From the NCBI GenBank assembly GCA_017469845.1, contig JAFUFP010000004.1:29139-93138 (forward strand): a stretch of 64,000 nucleotides of DNA, written 5' to 3'. Source of the DNA: Bacteroidales bacterium (GTDB lineage Bacteria > Bacteroidota > Bacteroidia > Bacteroidales > UBA932). Of the stretch, positions 8,562 through 16,602 are shown in pieces. The notes under the pieces are model-generated. The model saw nothing but the letters and a program-made list of their open reading frames with translations, searched no databases and was not told the DNA's origin. The position numbers were made by a program, and so were the translations under genes. How positions within the stretch are numbered: position 1 is the first letter of the stretch; every line of letters starts with the position of its first letter.

Positions 8562-9389
8562 ATGGGACACGGGAAATTAAGAAAATTCAAGGAGAACGAG
8601 ACTTTCGGATGTCTTCTCCAACCCCAGACGGGAGATGTGCTTGACGCCGCTCCCGGAGAGGGCTTCATCCTCAAGGATCACCCGATAAAGGGGAAGTGGA
8701 ACTCCGAAATGTTCAAAGGGGAACGTCCCATCGTCCTCGAGTTGGGATGCGGCAAGGGGGAGTATACAATAGACCTTGCCCTGCGTAATCCTTCCTTCAA
8801 TTACATAGGGGTCGACATCAAAGGTGCGAGACTTTGGAAGGGAGCCAAGTACGCGACGGAGCACAATCTTCCGAATGTGGCTTTCCTCAGGACCAGGATC
8901 GAATTCATCGAGGCGTTCTTCGCACCGGGGGAGGTTTCCGAAATATGGCTCACATTCTCGGATCCCCAGCTCAAGAGCGAGAACAACCGCCTCACCTCCC
9001 CGCGTTTCCTGGAGAGGTACTCAAAGTTCCTGCGCCCGGGAGGAATAATCCACCTGAAGACCGACAGCATGTTCCTTCACCAGTACAGCAAGGCGGTCGC
9101 CAAGGCCAGCGGTCTGAATATCATAGCCTGTGCGGAAGATCTCTACGGGGAAGACAGGGAGAAGATATATTCTTCATCCGCCGTATCCGTTATGGGGAAA
9201 GATGCCGTTGACGCGCTGTTCTCGGTCCAGACGTATTACGAGAAAATGTTCCTCAAGCAGGGGCTCAAGATAACTTATCTGAGCTTCACCCTCGACCATG
9301 ACGGTCCTTTCGTATATCCGGAGGATTTCGATTCGGATTACTGGAGAAAGAAGGAATCGCCCCGAAAGACTTTCGGCATCCAGGTATAG
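8562..9389 (+). CDS. trmB: tRNA (guanine-N7-)-methyltransferase
   Basis: This SAM-dependent methyltransferase modifies G46 in the tRNA variable loop. The SAM-binding motif VLELGCGKGEY lies near residue 60, followed by IGVDIKGARLWKGAK and the substrate-binding segment WLTFSDPQLK, all characteristic of TrmB. The ATG at 8562 was chosen: it lies two bases after the gldH stop, and an upstream in-frame ATG at 8475 would lie entirely inside gldH. The protein is 275 residues, somewhat longer than E. coli TrmB. It is the last gene of the operon and converges on miaA. Confidence 0.93.
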   Translation: MGHGKLRKFKENETFGCLLQPQTGDVLDAAPGEGFILKDHPIKGKWNSEMFKGERPIVLELGCGKGEYTIDLALRNPSFNYIGVDIKGARLWKGAKYATEHNLPNVAFLRTRIEFIEAFFAPGEVSEIWLTFSDPQLKSENNRLTSPRFLERYSKFLRPGGIIHLKTDSMFLHQYSKAVAKASGLNIIACAEDLYGEDREKIYSSSAVSVMGKDAVDALFSVQTYYEKMFLKQGLKITYLSFTLDHDGPFVYPEDFDSDYWRKKESPRKTFGIQV

Positions 9390-9406
9390 TTTTCCCGGTA
9401 TCGGGC

Positions 9407-10402
9407 TTATCCGAGGGATTTGGGATCGACCCAGTGTATCTTGTACCCCTTGTTCTCCATTCCCCTGAACCAGGTCATCTGCCTTTTCGCGAACTGGTGG
9501 ATGGCGTTCCCCAGAAGAACCTTCATCTCGTCAAGTGAGATGATACCCAGCACATGTTGGGTGATGAACTTGTATTCAAGGCCGTAGTACATGAGGTCTT
9601 CGGGACTTATGTGCACTTCGCTCAGGAGTCTTTTCACCTCCTCTATCATCCCCTCGTCTATTCTGGCGTCAAGACGCGCGTCTATGCGGCGTATCCTTTC
9701 TTCACGACTGACGAGCGTTCCGATGAAATATACCTTCTTCGGAAGGAATCCGGGGTCCTCGACCGGATGGGTTTTCCTGTATTCGGCAACTTCGAGGGCG
9801 CGGATGATCCGTCTTTTGGATTGGAGAGTCCCTTCTGTCACATCGGGAGACTCGGCCAGAAGGCGGTGACGGAGAACGTTTATGTCCTCTTTTTCAAGTC
9901 TCTCACGATATTCGGGGTCTGCCGGAAGTTCGGGAAGGATGTATCCGCAGGTCGCCGCCTCTATGTAGAGACCGCTGCCCCCGCAAAGAACGGGAACTCC
10001 GCCCCTTGACACGATATCTTTGTACACCCTCTCGAAATCGCGCTGGTATTCGTAGATGTTGTAGCGGCTTCCCGCCGGAGCGATGTCAATGAGATGGTAG
10101 GGGATTTCACAGTACTCGGAGAGATCTTTCCCCGTTCCGATGTCCATGCCCCTATATACCTGCCTTGAATCCGCGGAGATTATTTCCGCCACGTCCGCTC
10201 CTTTAAGGGAGTTGATCGCCCTGCAAAGCTTCACGGCGTACGCCGTCTTTCCGGAAGCAGTCGGCCCCAGAACACAGACAAGGTCGATTTCGCCCTTGTC
10301 GTAGAGGGAGAGGATGTCACTGACGCTGATGGACTCGGGATCGGGAAGTTCCGCCATGGGGGGAACACCTGTAACTTTCTTTTCAGTTGGCGATTTCTTC
10401 AT
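9407..10402 (-). CDS. miaA: tRNA dimethylallyltransferase
   Basis: MiaA transfers dimethylallyl from DMAPP to A37 of tRNAs that read UNN codons. The P-loop GPTASGKT lies at about residues 46-53, followed by ISADSRQVYRGMDIGTGK, which holds the catalytic aspartate region. The C-terminal KRQMTWFRG motif is typical of the family. The N-terminus carries about 40 extra residues before the P-loop, so a slightly later start is possible. It converges with trmB (17 nt apart) and is divergent from smpB. Confidence 0.94.
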   Translation of the reverse strand: MKKSPTEKKVTGVPPMAELPDPESISVSDILSLYDKGEIDLVCVLGPTASGKTAYAVKLCRAINSLKGADVAEIISADSRQVYRGMDIGTGKDLSEYCEIPYHLIDIAPAGSRYNIYEYQRDFERVYKDIVSRGGVPVLCGGSGLYIEAATCGYILPELPADPEYRERLEKEDINVLRHRLLAESPDVTEGTLQSKRRIIRALEVAEYRKTHPVEDPGFLPKKVYFIGTLVSREERIRRIDARLDARIDEGMIEEVKRLLSEVHISPEDLMYYGLEYKFITQHVLGIISLDEMKVLLGNAIHQFAKRQMTWFRGMENKGYKIHWVDPKSLG

Positions 10403-10442
10403 GGAAGGGGAGCGTTATTTTCACAAAATTACGAAATTTGAG

Positions 10443-10450
10443 TATATTTG
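10443..10450 (+). promoter_or_regulatory. -7 element for smpB
   Basis: TATATTTG followed by C matches TAnnTTTG and lies 35 nt before the smpB start. No good -33 TTTG is seen at the usual distance. Confidence 0.5.
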
Positions 10451-10485
10451 CAGCCCTTTAAGGGGACAGAAACTTTTTACCGGAC

Positions 10486-10944
10486 ATGCCGAAAGCCAAA
10501 AGCAAAATACAGATCAGCAACCGCAGGGCCTCATTCGACTATGAGTTCCTGGAGACTTTCACGGCCGGTATCGTCCTTGTCGGTACTGAGATCAAATCCA
10601 TTCGTGCGGGTAAAGTTTCACTGGTGGATTCATACTGCTATTTCGACCAGAAGGGACAGCTCTATGTCAAGGGCATGAATATCGCCCAGTATTTCTGGGG
10701 CTCTTGGGGACAGCATGAACCGGTAAGGGACCGTAAACTTCTTCTTACAAAACGGGAATTGAGGCATCTGAGGCAAAGCGTCAAACTGAAAGGTCTTACG
10801 ATAATCGCCGTTAAGATGTTCATCTCCGAAAACGGTTACGCCAAACTTGTCATCGCGCTCGCAAAGGGTAAGAAAGAGTATGACAAGCGGCAGTCGATCA
10901 AGGAAAAAGATATAAAAAGGGAGCTCGGAAACAAGTATCATTGA
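10486..10944 (+). CDS. smpB: SsrA-binding protein SmpB
   Basis: SmpB binds tmRNA and brings it to stalled ribosomes for trans-translation. The 152-residue protein has the oligonucleotide-binding core ([19 protein letters not shown]) and the basic C-terminal tail ([19 protein letters not shown]), both diagnostic. No tmRNA gene was recognised nearby. The last codons and the stop fall inside a direct repeat shared with 16531-16577, marking an insertion immediately downstream. The terminator stem includes the end of the coding sequence. Confidence 0.97.
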   Translation: MPKAKSKIQISNRRASFDYEFLETFTAGIVLVGTEIKSIRAGKVSLVDSYCYFDQKGQLYVKGMNIAQYFWGSWGQHEPVRDRKLLLTKRELRHLRQSVKLKGLTIIAVKMFISENGYAKLVIALAKGKKEYDKRQSIKEKDIKRELGNKYH

Positions 10945-10964
10945 TACGTTCCGGCTCCCTTTTT
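10918..10964 (+). repeat. Left direct repeat at the smpB 3' end (att-like)
   Basis: This 47-bp segment matches 16531-16577 at 44 positions, and bases 10928-10964 are identical (37 of 37). It contains the last nine sense codons and stop of smpB, the palindrome GTATCATTGATAC, and the 3' arm GGCTCCCTTTTT of the smpB terminator. Confidence 0.9.
10918..10964 (+). terminator. smpB terminator
   Basis: AGGGAGC pairs with GCTCCCT across the smpB stop codon and is followed by a T5 run. An inner palindrome GTATCA-T-TGATAC adds a second stem. Confidence 0.7.
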
Positions 10965-11010
10965 ACCATGATATGTCCTAAGTGTACTAATTCGGTAATT
11001 CCTTGAAAAC

Positions 11011-11042
11011 CTTGCATAAGTCGCATGCGAATATTATTTTTG
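11011..11042 (+). promoter_or_regulatory. Promoter of the island protease gene
   Basis: CTTG at 11011-11014 and TATTTTTG at 11035-11042 are spaced by 20 nt, giving a leader of about 40 nt before the start at 11089. Confidence 0.55.
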
Positions 11043-11088
11043 TGCTTACTATTTCCTTGGTGTTGTCCTGTCCCTAATTTTTTGCGCT

Positions 11089-12894
11089 ATGAGGAAGTTT
11101 TTTTTGCTTGTATTACCCGTATTTGCTTGTATATCTTGCTTTAAGGAACCCGTTGCCGAAATCTCAGGCGTTCTTGATGAAAGGATAACTTCTGATACGA
11201 AATCCTTTGCAAATCAAGTTGTCACTAAAGAAGACGCTTTAAAATTTGCTGAGAAAATAACATCTTTGTACCCGGATAGATGGGTGGATATAAGCGACAA
11301 GGTTGTTCCGGCAAACACCGAAATCCGTTATAATCTTTTTGGCTATGAGTCAGAGATTGGTTTCAAAACAATACAATCACCTGATTATGATTCTTGGCTT
11401 TTACGTATTGAGTCAGATCCTCTGATAAATGGAGGAGGCCCGGCAATTCATATTTTCGTGAATGCTTCGACCGGTATGGTTGAATATAAAGTATTGGAAG
11501 GCTCCGCTATCTATGATTGGGATGAATCCAGATACACGTTCTTAGGACCAAGCAATGGTGAGGTAGTACCGAGGAAGGAATCTCTACTTTCCTCAGGATA
11601 TAACGCACCATCAAGAAGATGGGCCGTTTTAATTAACGGAGGAGGAGACAAATCCAAAAATTTCCAACGGTATTGGAATGATTGTCAGGAAGTTTATCTT
11701 GCTTTAACCCAAGCTCTCGGGTATTTGAAGAGCCATATTTATTGCCTATGTTCAGACGGAACCAGTTCTTCTGACGACAGAAAAGTAGGCCCCGGTACAT
11801 ATGATAGTTCGCCCCTCGATTTTGATGGAGATGGAACAACTGACATACAGTATTCCGCAACCAAGGGGAATCTTCAGAGTGTTCTGGCTTCTGTGCGAAA
11901 CAGTGCCGCATACGGGGATGAAGTACTCCTTTTTTTTACAGGGCACGGATCCAATCCTTACGGGGAATATGCAATGTGGGGAGGTTCTGTCATGGATTAT
12001 AGCTTTTTGCAGACTGAATTGAACAAGTTCAGTGAATTTATCAAGATAGACGTTGTAATGGGTCAATGCGGAAGCGGTAAATTCACAATAGTCAATGGAA
12101 ACAATATAACGGTTTCGGCAGCATGTAATTCGGACGAGGATTCCCACGCAAACGCAGTCTACAATGGTTATGATTATTTTCTTCATTTCTGGACAGCTTC
12201 TCTTACAGCCTCTACCTCCGGGGCTATAAATCCTGACTTGGATGCCAATGGTTATCGCTCCATAAGGGAAATGTTCCTTTATGCGCAGTCCAATGTTCAG
12301 AATTTGAGTCTCTTGGAAACGCCAAAATATCGTTCGCTAAAAACCTTGTTCGGATTCAGCCATGATTTGCTGAATAACGAATTCTATCCGATGGTTACCG
12401 GTTCGGAGCACTTGTCAAACAATTATAATAATAACTATTCCTACTCCGGAATTCCTTCTTCAGCGGTTTCCACAGTTTCTTGGTCATCAACCGGTTATAC
12501 GACTTTATTGTCATCGGATTCATCTTCTGCGATTGTCCGGGGGAATTTGACGTCAACTTCAGATTTCGCATCATCTGTGGGATCTGTTATCGCAACTTTC
12601 ACATATTATGGGGAAACATATGATGTTGTCAAGAACATTGTCTCGATTTGGAAACCGGGGATGTACTCTGGTTTCCACCACATAACTGGTGGTGGCGGCG
12701 TTTATCATGTTACGGAATATCCTGGAGGTTATGGATATTATTGGCAAGTAGATAACTCTGCATGGACAATACTCACCCAAGGCTCCAGTCAAGTTTATGT
12801 GCAAGAAGGATCGGCTTCCGGTCATGTCAATCTTATGGTTGGTTTTTTCGATCCTTTTGGAGAGATGATTATCGTCGAGGACAGTTTCAATTAG
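11089..12894 (+). CDS. Lipoprotein with legumain-like (C13) protease domain
   Basis: The 601-residue protein starts with a lipobox (ACISC), so it is likely an outer-membrane-anchored lipoprotein. Residues 45-165 form an N-terminal domain that is repeated as a separate protein at 16092-16508. Residues 190-420 look like a caspase-fold C13 peptidase: RWAVLINGGG first strand, a catalytic His286 in FFTGHGS, and a catalytic Cys327 in MGQCGSG. The 41-residue His-Cys spacing equals that of human legumain (148/189). SAACNSDEDS follows, as in C13 enzymes. The last 180 residues are Ser/Tyr/Gly-rich and Ig-like, without a recognised sorting domain. It probably cleaves after Asn or Asp, by analogy with legumain, but this is unproven. 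It leads the island operon. Confidence 0.72.
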   Translation: MRKFFLLVLPVFACISCFKEPVAEISGVLDERITSDTKSFANQVVTKEDALKFAEKITSLYPDRWVDISDKVVPANTEIRYNLFGYESEIGFKTIQSPDYDSWLLRIESDPLINGGGPAIHIFVNASTGMVEYKVLEGSAIYDWDESRYTFLGPSNGEVVPRKESLLSSGYNAPSRRWAVLINGGGDKSKNFQRYWNDCQEVYLALTQALGYLKSHIYCLCSDGTSSSDDRKVGPGTYDSSPLDFDGDGTTDIQYSATKGNLQSVLASVRNSAAYGDEVLLFFTGHGSNPYGEYAMWGGSVMDYSFLQTELNKFSEFIKIDVVMGQCGSGKFTIVNGNNITVSAACNSDEDSHANAVYNGYDYFLHFWTASLTASTSGAINPDLDANGYRSIREMFLYAQSNVQNLSLLETPKYRSLKTLFGFSHDLLNNEFYPMVTGSEHLSNNYNNNYSYSGIPSSAVSTVSWSSTGYTTLLSSDSSSAIVRGNLTSTSDFASSVGSVIATFTYYGETYDVVKNIVSIWKPGMYSGFHHITGGGGVYHVTEYPGGYGYYWQVDNSAWTILTQGSSQVYVQEGSASGHVNLMVGFFDPFGEMIIVEDSFN

Positions 12895-12899
12895 TGCAA

Positions 12900-13922
12900 A
12901 TGTCGGAGAAGTTGAGATATCCTTTGTTTTTCTTATCCGTCATGATATTGATAGGTTCTTGTGTAGAGCCATTCATGGCGGAAACGGAAGAAGATATGCC
13001 AATTGTTGTGAGCTGCCTGATAATTCACAATCCCGAACAATCTGAGAGTGCACAGCATTTGGATCTGTTCTATGCAAAGCCAAAAGGCGTTGGGGAAAAC
13101 GTACCCATAGAAGATGCAAGTGTAAGATTGTTCGCTACGCAACAACAATACGAGTTCGCTCATGTGGGAAACGGCCGTTGGGAGAGTACGGTCCCCGTCA
13201 AAACCAATGATCTGGACTCTTATGTTCTGAAAATCGATGTGCCTGGGCATGAGACGATAACGGCTAAGACCAGTGTACCTCATCCGTTCGAAATACTACC
13301 GGGGACATATATCCCCGGGACCATTGTCTTGAGCGATCATATCAAGAATGCTCATGGCGAGAGTTATTCTCCTTCCCATAAGTTGTGGATATTTGCCCAT
13401 AAGGATGCTTCGCACAATGTCAGTTATCCGTATATGATCACTTCTAACGCATTTGCTGATGACTTCAATGTGACATCCCTACGTTTTGGAGATGTTGATT
13501 ATTCAGCAATTCCCGATGAAGATTATGCTTCTTTTTGGTCAATTAAAAGAGCTAAACAGAACAATATTCCGGAGGCTCCTCTTCATGAGGGTGGCTTTAT
13601 TCGCATAGATTTACCTGATAATTATGACAATTGTCTTGACCTTGATTCAAGGCACGGCCTTTATTTGGGGTCTTCCTCTGAGTTCATGGTCGAGGCTGCA
13701 CCATTGGAATGCAAAGGAAATAGAATTACGGGAGAAGAACATCTGTGTATTTTAGGTGTGTCCGATGAATATGACCGTTTTCTCAGGGAGGCTTTCAGCC
13801 ATTGGGGAAAAATCAATCACGATCTTGCCTCATTGTACAGCTATGATAATATTTATACAAATATTCAAGGCGGTTTTGGGATATTCGGGGCATGTTGTAT
13901 TGTGACCATGGATATTTATTGA
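12900..13922 (+). CDS. DUF4249-family lipoprotein
   Basis: A 340-residue lipoprotein: the ATG at 12900, five bases after the previous stop, gives a signal peptide ending in the lipobox LIGSC followed by VEPF. The acidic, beta-rich start (EDMPIVVSCLIIHNPE) matches DUF4249. Proteins of this family are regularly paired with a TonB-dependent receptor in Bacteroidota, and one follows 37 nt later. By analogy with SusD it may cap the receptor on the cell surface; that is inferred, as DUF4249 has no proven biochemical role that I know of. An in-frame ATG at 12762 lies inside the protease gene and was rejected. Confidence 0.75.
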   Translation: MSEKLRYPLFFLSVMILIGSCVEPFMAETEEDMPIVVSCLIIHNPEQSESAQHLDLFYAKPKGVGENVPIEDASVRLFATQQQYEFAHVGNGRWESTVPVKTNDLDSYVLKIDVPGHETITAKTSVPHPFEILPGTYIPGTIVLSDHIKNAHGESYSPSHKLWIFAHKDASHNVSYPYMITSNAFADDFNVTSLRFGDVDYSAIPDEDYASFWSIKRAKQNNIPEAPLHEGGFIRIDLPDNYDNCLDLDSRHGLYLGSSSEFMVEAAPLECKGNRITGEEHLCILGVSDEYDRFLREAFSHWGKINHDLASLYSYDNIYTNIQGGFGIFGACCIVTMDIY

Positions 13923-13959
13923 TAAACGGCGCCATCCAAAGCTTGTCAATATCTGTCAT

Positions 13960-16056
13960 ATGAAGAAGGTCTTCTGCATAATCACGACTTTGTCACTATT
14001 TTTCCAGTCAGCTTTCGGGCAGGAGGCATTCTCTTTGAGAAATGATACTTTAAGGGCTGCTCGCGTGGTATCGGAAAGGCTTTTGATGTCAGCTGCGGGG
14101 GAACATATTGTTTCTTTGCCATCGATAAGGGTAAAAGTGTCGCCTGGTGGAGATTTTGACATAATAAAACAAATTCAAACTCTGCCGGGTGTTTCTGTTG
14201 GGGCCGAAGGTTCGTCTTCAATATATGCCAGGGGAGGGAACATCGGCAACAATCTCATCACTATTGACGGGATTCCCATTTACGGGAGCAGCCATCTTTT
14301 AGGCTTGACTACTGCGTTTCCGTCAGAAATACTTGCGTCTGCCACTTTTAGACTTGGAGGGTTTCATGGACGAGACAACAATTTGACAGCATCCCATATC
14401 GATTTGAGGACGCGGGACGGAGATTTTCATCACCGCAATATCTCTGCACAAGCGAGCAATTTCCTTCTGGGGGGTTCTTTTTCCGGGCCTATTGTCCAAG
14501 GGAAAGTGTCATTTATCGGGTCTCTTCGGTTATCTCCGGTAGCTCATGAGTATAGATTGTTGAGTGGCATTTTACCTGGTCCATTGGATTCGTTGCGAAA
14601 TGTGGGCGCCATGATATATGATCTTTTCGGAAAGACCACTTATGAAATTTCCCCACGTCAAAGATTATCATTGACTTTATTCCATAGCCATGATTCATAC
14701 AAGTATGCCTATAGCGGAGGTGACCACCACATGGGGTGGAGTAATTTCGTCCTTCATGCGGAGCATTCTTTGCATACGGATTCGGGATGGACGATCCAGA
14801 ATGGAATTGCGTTCAATCGCTTTCTGAATAGGCAAGGGGTTTTTCAGGAAATGTCGCATACCATTAATGATTTGTCCATTATCAGCTCCTTGAGTGAAAT
14901 CTCTTCTGATATCCTTCTCACCAAGTCAATTGGACGCAAGGGATTGTTTCAAGCTGGAGCTTCTTCGCGGGTAGCATGGTTCAATCCTGGCTCTTCATCC
15001 AATTATGAGGGCGTGAGCGCCTTTACTCCAAGTTCCGTAGCCCGGACAGACCATAGAAGCAAAATTGTTGTCAACAACATCAATATGCAATATGATATCG
15101 GGAGCGATGCGGAGTGGTATCATTTGATGGCATCAGCTAAGGCGAACATCATTCTTTCATATACGGATCCTGACGGCAAAGCGAGGTTCCATATGAATCC
15201 TGAAGGAAGTATTCTTTTGTCGGTCAGGCCTTTCAAGTGGTTTGCTTTGGAGGGGACTGCGGATTGGACAGTTCAGTATTACCATACTTTGGAAGGTTTA
15301 CCTTTGGGTTGGTCTTTGGACATAATGATTCCTGCTGACTCGAAACGAGGGCCAGAAAAATCAGGGCAGTTGTATGGCGGATTACGTTTAGATCTCAAAA
15401 AGCACCATGTCAATATTGGTGCTTTTGTCAAACGGATGTCAGGTCTCCTGTACTTCAAGGATGCGAGCAGGCTATTCTCGTCATCTTTATCCGGATGGTC
15501 CGGAAATTTGGATGTCGGGGAAGGATCTTCCAGAGGGGTGGAGTTTCTATATGACAAAGAAGGTGAAAGGGTTCAATGGCAAATTTCGTACACCTTATCC
15601 AAGACAGATAGACTATTCCCCACTATCAATCGTGGAGAAAGATTTCCCGCCAAATTCGACAGAAGGCATATAATCAACACATCCCTCATGGGAACAATAT
15701 TTGAAGTGGGTAGTGTAACGGGTGGTTTCACTTTCGGTTTTACATATCAGAGTGGCCATCATGAGACAGTTGCAATTGGAGAGTATATCGTTACCCCTCC
15801 ATTCGGAGGAGAATGGTTCTCGGTTGATTTTTATGGTGGAACCAACAATTATCAGATGCCGCATTATATGCGCATGGATGCCGGCGTTTATGCGAAGATC
15901 GATTCAAGGCGCCAACATACGATCAAACTTGGGGTTTACAACCTGTTGAATCGCCATAACCCATTCACGATAATGTACGATTCTTCAGCAATGGAGTGGC
16001 GTACAATATCCCTTCTTCCCATAATGCCCAACTTCAGTTACAGCATTGAGTTTTAG
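13960..16056 (+). CDS. TonB-dependent receptor (island)
   Basis: A 698-residue outer-membrane receptor with a signal peptide (ending SAFGQ), a plug domain (IKQIQTLPGVSVG, then RGGNIGNNLITIDGIPIYG) and a long barrel ending in phenylalanine (FSYSIEF). It has no N-terminal carboxypeptidase-like repeat and is shorter than SusC. It probably works with the DUF4249 lipoprotein upstream. Because the operon begins with a surface protease and ends with that protease's N-domain, peptides or a protein-bound cofactor are plausible substrates. The sequence does not show which. Confidence 0.85.
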   Translation: MKKVFCIITTLSLFFQSAFGQEAFSLRNDTLRAARVVSERLLMSAAGEHIVSLPSIRVKVSPGGDFDIIKQIQTLPGVSVGAEGSSSIYARGGNIGNNLITIDGIPIYGSSHLLGLTTAFPSEILASATFRLGGFHGRDNNLTASHIDLRTRDGDFHHRNISAQASNFLLGGSFSGPIVQGKVSFIGSLRLSPVAHEYRLLSGILPGPLDSLRNVGAMIYDLFGKTTYEISPRQRLSLTLFHSHDSYKYAYSGGDHHMGWSNFVLHAEHSLHTDSGWTIQNGIAFNRFLNRQGVFQEMSHTINDLSIISSLSEISSDILLTKSIGRKGLFQAGASSRVAWFNPGSSSNYEGVSAFTPSSVARTDHRSKIVVNNINMQYDIGSDAEWYHLMASAKANIILSYTDPDGKARFHMNPEGSILLSVRPFKWFALEGTADWTVQYYHTLEGLPLGWSLDIMIPADSKRGPEKSGQLYGGLRLDLKKHHVNIGAFVKRMSGLLYFKDASRLFSSSLSGWSGNLDVGEGSSRGVEFLYDKEGERVQWQISYTLSKTDRLFPTINRGERFPAKFDRRHIINTSLMGTIFEVGSVTGGFTFGFTYQSGHHETVAIGEYIVTPPFGGEWFSVDFYGGTNNYQMPHYMRMDAGVYAKIDSRRQHTIKLGVYNLLNRHNPFTIMYDSSAMEWRTISLLPIMPNFSYSIEF

Positions 16057-16091
16057 GCCGAAAAATAATAAATCAAAAAAGACCGATAAAT

Positions 16092-16508
16092 ATGAAAAAA
16101 GTAATATTCCTCCTACTGCTCTTCCCTTTTCTGGCAGGTTGCTCCAAGCCTTCTCTGGAAGGAAATATTACCAAGGCGGAGGCTTTGGAGAAAATAGCGG
16201 AATTGGACAAAACCTACTATTGGATGGAACGATATGTGAGCAAGTCCATCATAGCTCCTTCCCAGAAGATCAGATACGACAATTGGACGCATAAGGAAAC
16301 TTATATTGCACCTGCATACAAGTCTTGGCTCATCTGTTATGACGGTTCAGCATATGTGAATGGAGGTTCGCATGTTCTTGTATTCGTAAATGCCGATACA
16401 GGGGAATACATCACGGATGAAATCAGCGCAACCGGGATCCATGTACAATGGGATCCGGAGTATTATTATTGTCCGCCATCAGATGTTCTACCGCCATGGG
16501 CGAAGTGA
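16092..16508 (+). CDS. Small lipoprotein: stand-alone copy of the protease N-terminal domain
   Basis: This 138-residue lipoprotein (lipobox FLAGC) aligns along its whole mature length with residues 45-165 of the protease at 11089-12894. Shared features are TKxxAL near the start, an IRY block, P-Y-SWL, then NGG and VFVNAxTG, ending in a W/Y-rich segment. I estimate about 30% identity by eye. The pattern resembles streptopain-type systems, where a free protein mimics the propeptide of a co-encoded cysteine protease and inhibits it. An inhibitor, chaperone or decoy role is inference. It lies 35 nt after the receptor gene and is the last gene before the right repeat. Confidence 0.65.
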   Translation: MKKVIFLLLLFPFLAGCSKPSLEGNITKAEALEKIAELDKTYYWMERYVSKSIIAPSQKIRYDNWTHKETYIAPAYKSWLICYDGSAYVNGGSHVLVFVNADTGEYITDEISATGIHVQWDPEYYYCPPSDVLPPWAK

Positions 16509-16530
16509 TGACAACGTCGAGAATATGAAG

Positions 16531-16577
16531 AGGGAGCCATGAAACAAGTATCATTGATACGTTCCGGCTCCCTTTTT
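16531..16577 (+). repeat. Right direct repeat of the smpB 3' end (att-like)
   Basis: This is the second copy of the segment at 10918-10964, with three mismatches in its first ten bases and 37 identical bases at 16541-16577. The flanking sequence no longer codes for SmpB. Confidence 0.9.
16531..16577 (+). terminator. Terminator at the right island boundary
   Basis: A perfect 8-bp stem (AGGGAGCC / GGCTCCCT) followed by T5. It contains the inner palindrome GTATCATTGATAC and ends the island operon ahead of convergent metK. Confidence 0.7.
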
Positions 16578-16602
16578 CTGTGGAATGCAGAAGTGATTGC
16601 CC

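Larger units (their letters stand above)
10965..16540. mobile_element. AT-rich island between duplicated smpB 3' ends
   Basis: This 5.6-kb segment lies between the two copies of the smpB 3'-end repeat. Its four genes are visibly more AT-rich, with different codon use from the flanking smpB and metK. No integrase, transposase or relaxase is encoded, so if it moved, the recombinase acted in trans or has been lost. The boundary at the 3' end of a conserved gene, with that end duplicated, is the classic mark of site-specific integration. That reading is inference. Confidence 0.6.

Noticed and set aside
10945..11088. tmRNA (ssrA) or tRNA gene next to smpB as the integration target
   Set aside because: No tRNA-like acceptor end, T-loop or tag reading frame could be found in the gap; the repeat belongs to smpB itself.
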